Positions 3,868 to 5,982 of a DNA stretch of 5,982 nucleotides are shown here, piece after piece. Made by a program: the position numbers and the translations under genes. The notes under the pieces are model-generated. The model saw only the letters and a program-made list of their open reading frames with translations. It ran no database searches and was not told where the DNA came from. Numbering within the stretch: position 1 is the stretch's first letter; each line of letters opens with the position of its first letter. Source of the DNA: Pirellulaceae bacterium (GTDB lineage Bacteria > Planctomycetota > Planctomycetia > Pirellulales > Pirellulaceae); the NCBI GenBank assembly GCA_013002105.1, contig JABDKS010000169.1, positions 1 through 5,982 on the forward strand, written 5' to 3'.

Positions 3868-5982
3868 CTACACCGTTTCGTCTTCGTACTCTTCTTCCTC
3901 TTCGTAGTCCTCGTACTCTTCATCGCCTTCTTCTTCGTACTCGTCGTCTTCACCTTCGGCGACTTCGTACTCATCTTCTTCCTCGTCCTCGTCCTCGTCC
4001 TCGTACTCCGCTTCGCCGTCCTCTTCTTCTTCGTATTCGGCTTCGGCGTTCTCGTCGTATTCCTCGTCGTCGTCCTCGTACTCTTCCTCGTACTCCTCTT
4101 CTTCTTCGTCCGGCACGACCTGCTTTTTGGCGGGCGATGGGGCGACGCGGCCGGTGACGACGTTGTCATCGTGATCGTCGCTGGGCTCCAGTCCTTGCAA
4201 TTGTTCCCATTGGGGCATCGTCATCAGCACTTCACGAGCCTTGGAGCCGTTGTAGTCGCCGACAATCTTGTCTTCGGCCATGAAATCGATCAGTTTTGCG
4301 GCACGGCCGTAACCGATTCCCAGACATCGTTGCAGCAACGAACAGGATCCGCGTCCTTCGCGAATCACCACCTCAATGGCGCTGTCGTACAGTTCGTCGC
4401 GATTTTTGATTTGCTCCATCGATGTTTCACCCGACTCGCCGTCATCGACTTTCAGGTTCATCAGTTCGCCGACAAAATTCTGTTCGCCCATACTGCAGTG
4501 GGCGCACACGGTGTCGATCTCGTCGTCCGAAAGAAACGTTCCCTGTCCGCGGATCAGCGTGCTGGTGCCGGGCCACAAGAACAGCATGTCGCCGTTGCCC
4601 AGCAGTTTGTCGGCACCATTTTCGTCCAGAACGACGCGGCTGTCGGTCTTACTTGCCACTTGGAAACTCAATCTTGCCGGCAAGTTACTCTTGATCAAAC
4701 CGGTGATGACGTTGACCGTTGGTTTTTGCGTCGCCAGGATCAGGTGGATACCGACGGCCCGGCTTTTCTGTGCGATGCGAATGATATGTTGTTCGACATC
4801 TTTACCGGCCGTCATCATCAGGTCAGCCATCTCGTCGGCCACGATTACGATGAACGGCAATTTGTCGGGGACATCCTTGGGATCGTCGCCGTCTTCGATC
4901 TCCAGTCGCCGCAGGACTTCGTCGCGACCGAGGGCGTTGAAACTATTGATGTGTCGCACACCGACTTTTGCCAGGAGCGTATATCGTTCTTCCATTTTCT
5001 CGACGGCCCAGGCCAAGATCGCTTCGGCCTTTTTCATGTCGACGATCACCGGGTGCATCAAGTGGGGCAGTCGACCGTAGCCGCTCAGTTCGACCATCTT
5101 GGGGTCGATCATCAACATGCGTACTTCGTCGGGCCGGCAACACATCAGAATCGACGTGATGATCGCATTCAAGCAAACACTCTTACCGGTACCGGTTCGG
5201 CCGGCGATCAGCAGGTGAGGCATCTTGGCCAAGTCGACGACCATCGGATTGCCTGAGACGTCTTTGCCCAGGAAGACTGGGATGTTCATTTTGGCCATCC
5301 GCGAATCGGATTCTTCCATCACGTCGCGCAGCCGCACCACCTGCCGAGTTTCGTTGGGAACTTCGATTCCGACGGTATTCTTGCCGGGGATGGGGGCAAC
5401 GATCCGCACACTCGGTACGCGCAGTGCGATCGCCAAGTCGTCGGCCAAGCCGGTGATCTTGTTCAAACGCAGGCCGGCTTCGAGTTCGATTTCGTATTGG
5501 GCGATGACCGGGCCGGTTTCGATTTCGACGACGCGGATGTTGAACCCAAAATCGCGGAACGTCGATTCCAGTATGCGTGCCTTGCGACGGACTTCCAGCA
5601 GCTGTTCGTCATAGCTGATGTCGTCGCTTGCTTCGAGCAAGTCGATTTGCGGCAATCGGTAATCTTCCAGCCCACTTGGCGGGCTTTCTTTGACGTCGGC
5701 GTACAGCTGTTCTCGCTCGTCGACCTTCTTTCGTTTCTTTTTCGGCAGGCGAATTTTGGGTTGCGGTGTTTCTTCGTGTCCGTCGTCACCCCTGACGGTC
5801 AGTTTCTGGTCTTTTACCTCGACTTCACGAACACGTGCCTCGTCCTCAACTTCTTCATCTTCCTCTTCATCTTCTTCGTCCTCGTCTTCTTCATCTTCAT
5901 ACTCGTCGACGTCCTCGTCGTACTCTTCTTCTTCCACTTCCTCCATTTCTTCTTCGTCAACCAGTTTCTCTTGATCCGATTC
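3868..5982 (-). CDS. ftsK: FtsK/SpoIIIE-family DNA translocase, partial (N-terminal membrane domain beyond the window)
   Basis: This is an ATP-driven pump that moves chromosomal DNA through the closing septum. The frame is open to the window edge, so the ATG at 5946 (residue 1 here) is probably internal; 704 residues are visible. An acidic linker (1-37) and a basic patch PKKKRKKV (68-75) lead into the alpha domain (about 92-198). The RecA-like beta motor follows: LGKDVSGNPMVVDLAKMPHL (226-245), Walker A GRTGTGKS (249-256), Walker B IVIVADEMADL (366-376; D371, E372), then ILATQKPTVNVITGLIKSNL (403-422) and GADKLLGNGDMLFL (444-457). The gamma winged-helix domain, which in FtsK reads polar DNA signals (KOPS) and activates XerCD, spans about 517-577 (DELYDSAIEV; IGYGRAAKLIDFM). 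FtsK proteins normally end there; this one continues about 115 residues, finishing in an 80-residue acidic tail (613-692). The stop is TAG at 3868-3870. Confidence 0.95.
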   Translation of the reverse strand, partial: ESDQEKLVDEEEMEEVEEEEYDEDVDEYEDEEDEDEEDEEEDEEVEDEARVREVEVKDQKLTVRGDDGHEETPQPKIRLPKKKRKKVDEREQLYADVKESPPSGLEDYRLPQIDLLEASDDISYDEQLLEVRRKARILESTFRDFGFNIRVVEIETGPVIAQYEIELEAGLRLNKITGLADDLAIALRVPSVRIVAPIPGKNTVGIEVPNETRQVVRLRDVMEESDSRMAKMNIPVFLGKDVSGNPMVVDLAKMPHLLIAGRTGTGKSVCLNAIITSILMCCRPDEVRMLMIDPKMVELSGYGRLPHLMHPVIVDMKKAEAILAWAVEKMEERYTLLAKVGVRHINSFNALGRDEVLRRLEIEDGDDPKDVPDKLPFIVIVADEMADLMMTAGKDVEQHIIRIAQKSRAVGIHLILATQKPTVNVITGLIKSNLPARLSFQVASKTDSRVVLDENGADKLLGNGDMLFLWPGTSTLIRGQGTFLSDDEIDTVCAHCSMGEQNFVGELMNLKVDDGESGETSMEQIKNRDELYDSAIEVVIREGRGSCSLLQRCLGIGYGRAAKLIDFMAEDKIVGDYNGSKAREVLMTMPQWEQLQGLEPSDDHDDNVVTGRVAPSPAKKQVVPDEEEEEYEEEYEDDDEEYDENAEAEYEEEEDGEAEYEDEDEDEEEDEYEVAEGEDDEYEEEGDEEYEDYEEEEEYEDETV
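3871..4110 (-). repeat. Low-complexity GAA/GAG/GAC/TAC coding tract for the acidic FtsK tail
   Basis: This tract encodes the last 80 residues of the FtsK protein, of which 59 are Asp/Glu and 10 are Tyr, with no Lys or Arg. The plus strand is a strongly pyrimidine-rich run of TTC, CTC, GTC and GTA triplets. Mixed use of GAA and GAG, and of GAC and GAT, shows it is not a simple identical-triplet expansion, so selection on the protein is likely. Units such as an acidic run followed by Tyr recur about every 3-12 residues. Confidence 0.85.
5836..5946 (-). repeat. Low-complexity acidic coding tract near the N-terminal side of visible FtsK
   Basis: This tract encodes 37 residues before the first Arg, nearly all Glu/Asp with a few Tyr and Val. 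It resembles the C-terminal tail in composition and in its TTC/GTC-rich plus strand. It lies where FtsK proteins carry the variable, disordered linker between membrane domain and motor. Its acidic character probably continues past the window edge, since the twelve codons before the ATG are also acid-rich and uninterrupted. Confidence 0.75.

Noticed and set aside
4171..5256. Plus-strand 361-codon open frame antisense to ftsK
   Set aside because: It lies entirely opposite the conserved alpha, motor and gamma domains of FtsK; its His/Gln/Asp/Val-rich composition is what the complementary frame of that codon usage gives, and it resembles no family.
5944..5946. ATG at 5946 as the true start of ftsK
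   Set aside because: The frame continues without a stop to the window edge with the same acidic composition, and FtsK proteins carry an N-terminal membrane domain that is not seen here.

Overview
The window looks like bacterial chromosome from a planctomycete, most likely the Rhodopirellula/Pirellulaceae group. I infer this from the style of the proteins (a signal-peptide parvulin protein, an envelope protein and a small Cys-rich protein of types I associate with that group), from a moderate GC content and from dense GC-rich palindromic intergenic repeats. No ribosomal or other taxonomic marker is present, so the assignment rests on recognition and not on a search.

Layout from left to right. 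Positions 10-201 hold an elaborate non-coding palindromic element with three perfect hairpins. Positions 348-641 (minus) encode a 97-residue hypothetical protein with six cysteines. Positions 887-2814 (minus) are a two-gene operon: a secreted SurA/parvulin-type peptidyl-prolyl isomerase or chaperone (1660-2814), followed with a 4-base GTGA overlap by a 258-residue envelope-anchored protein of unknown function (887-1663). A 261-base divergent intergenic region separates this operon from a plus-strand integral-membrane CDP-alcohol phosphatidyltransferase (3076-3771), whose start is fixed by a long Shine-Dalgarno match. A 58-base double-hairpin repeat (3767-3824) overlaps the stop codon of that gene and lies between it and the convergent last gene. 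That gene (3868 to beyond the right edge, minus) encodes an FtsK/SpoIIIE DNA translocase; the alpha, beta (motor) and gamma (DNA-reading) domains are all present, and the N-terminal membrane domain lies outside the window.

The genes share an envelope and cell-division theme: folding of exported proteins (parvulin), a probable client or partner at the envelope, phospholipid head-group chemistry (CDP-alcohol transferase) and septal chromosome segregation (FtsK). Apart from the parvulin pair they do not form one operon.

I found no clear new multi-gene system such as a defence locus, CRISPR array or mobile element with its own transposase. The points most worth a second look are the palindromic element at 10-201, whose two outer hairpins differ by a compensatory base-pair change; the very acidic, tyrosine-rich C-terminal extension beyond the FtsK gamma domain, together with an acidic block and a basic patch at its N-terminal side; the parvulin domain that seems to lack its first active-site histidine; and the repeat that supplies the stop codon of the phosphatidyltransferase gene.
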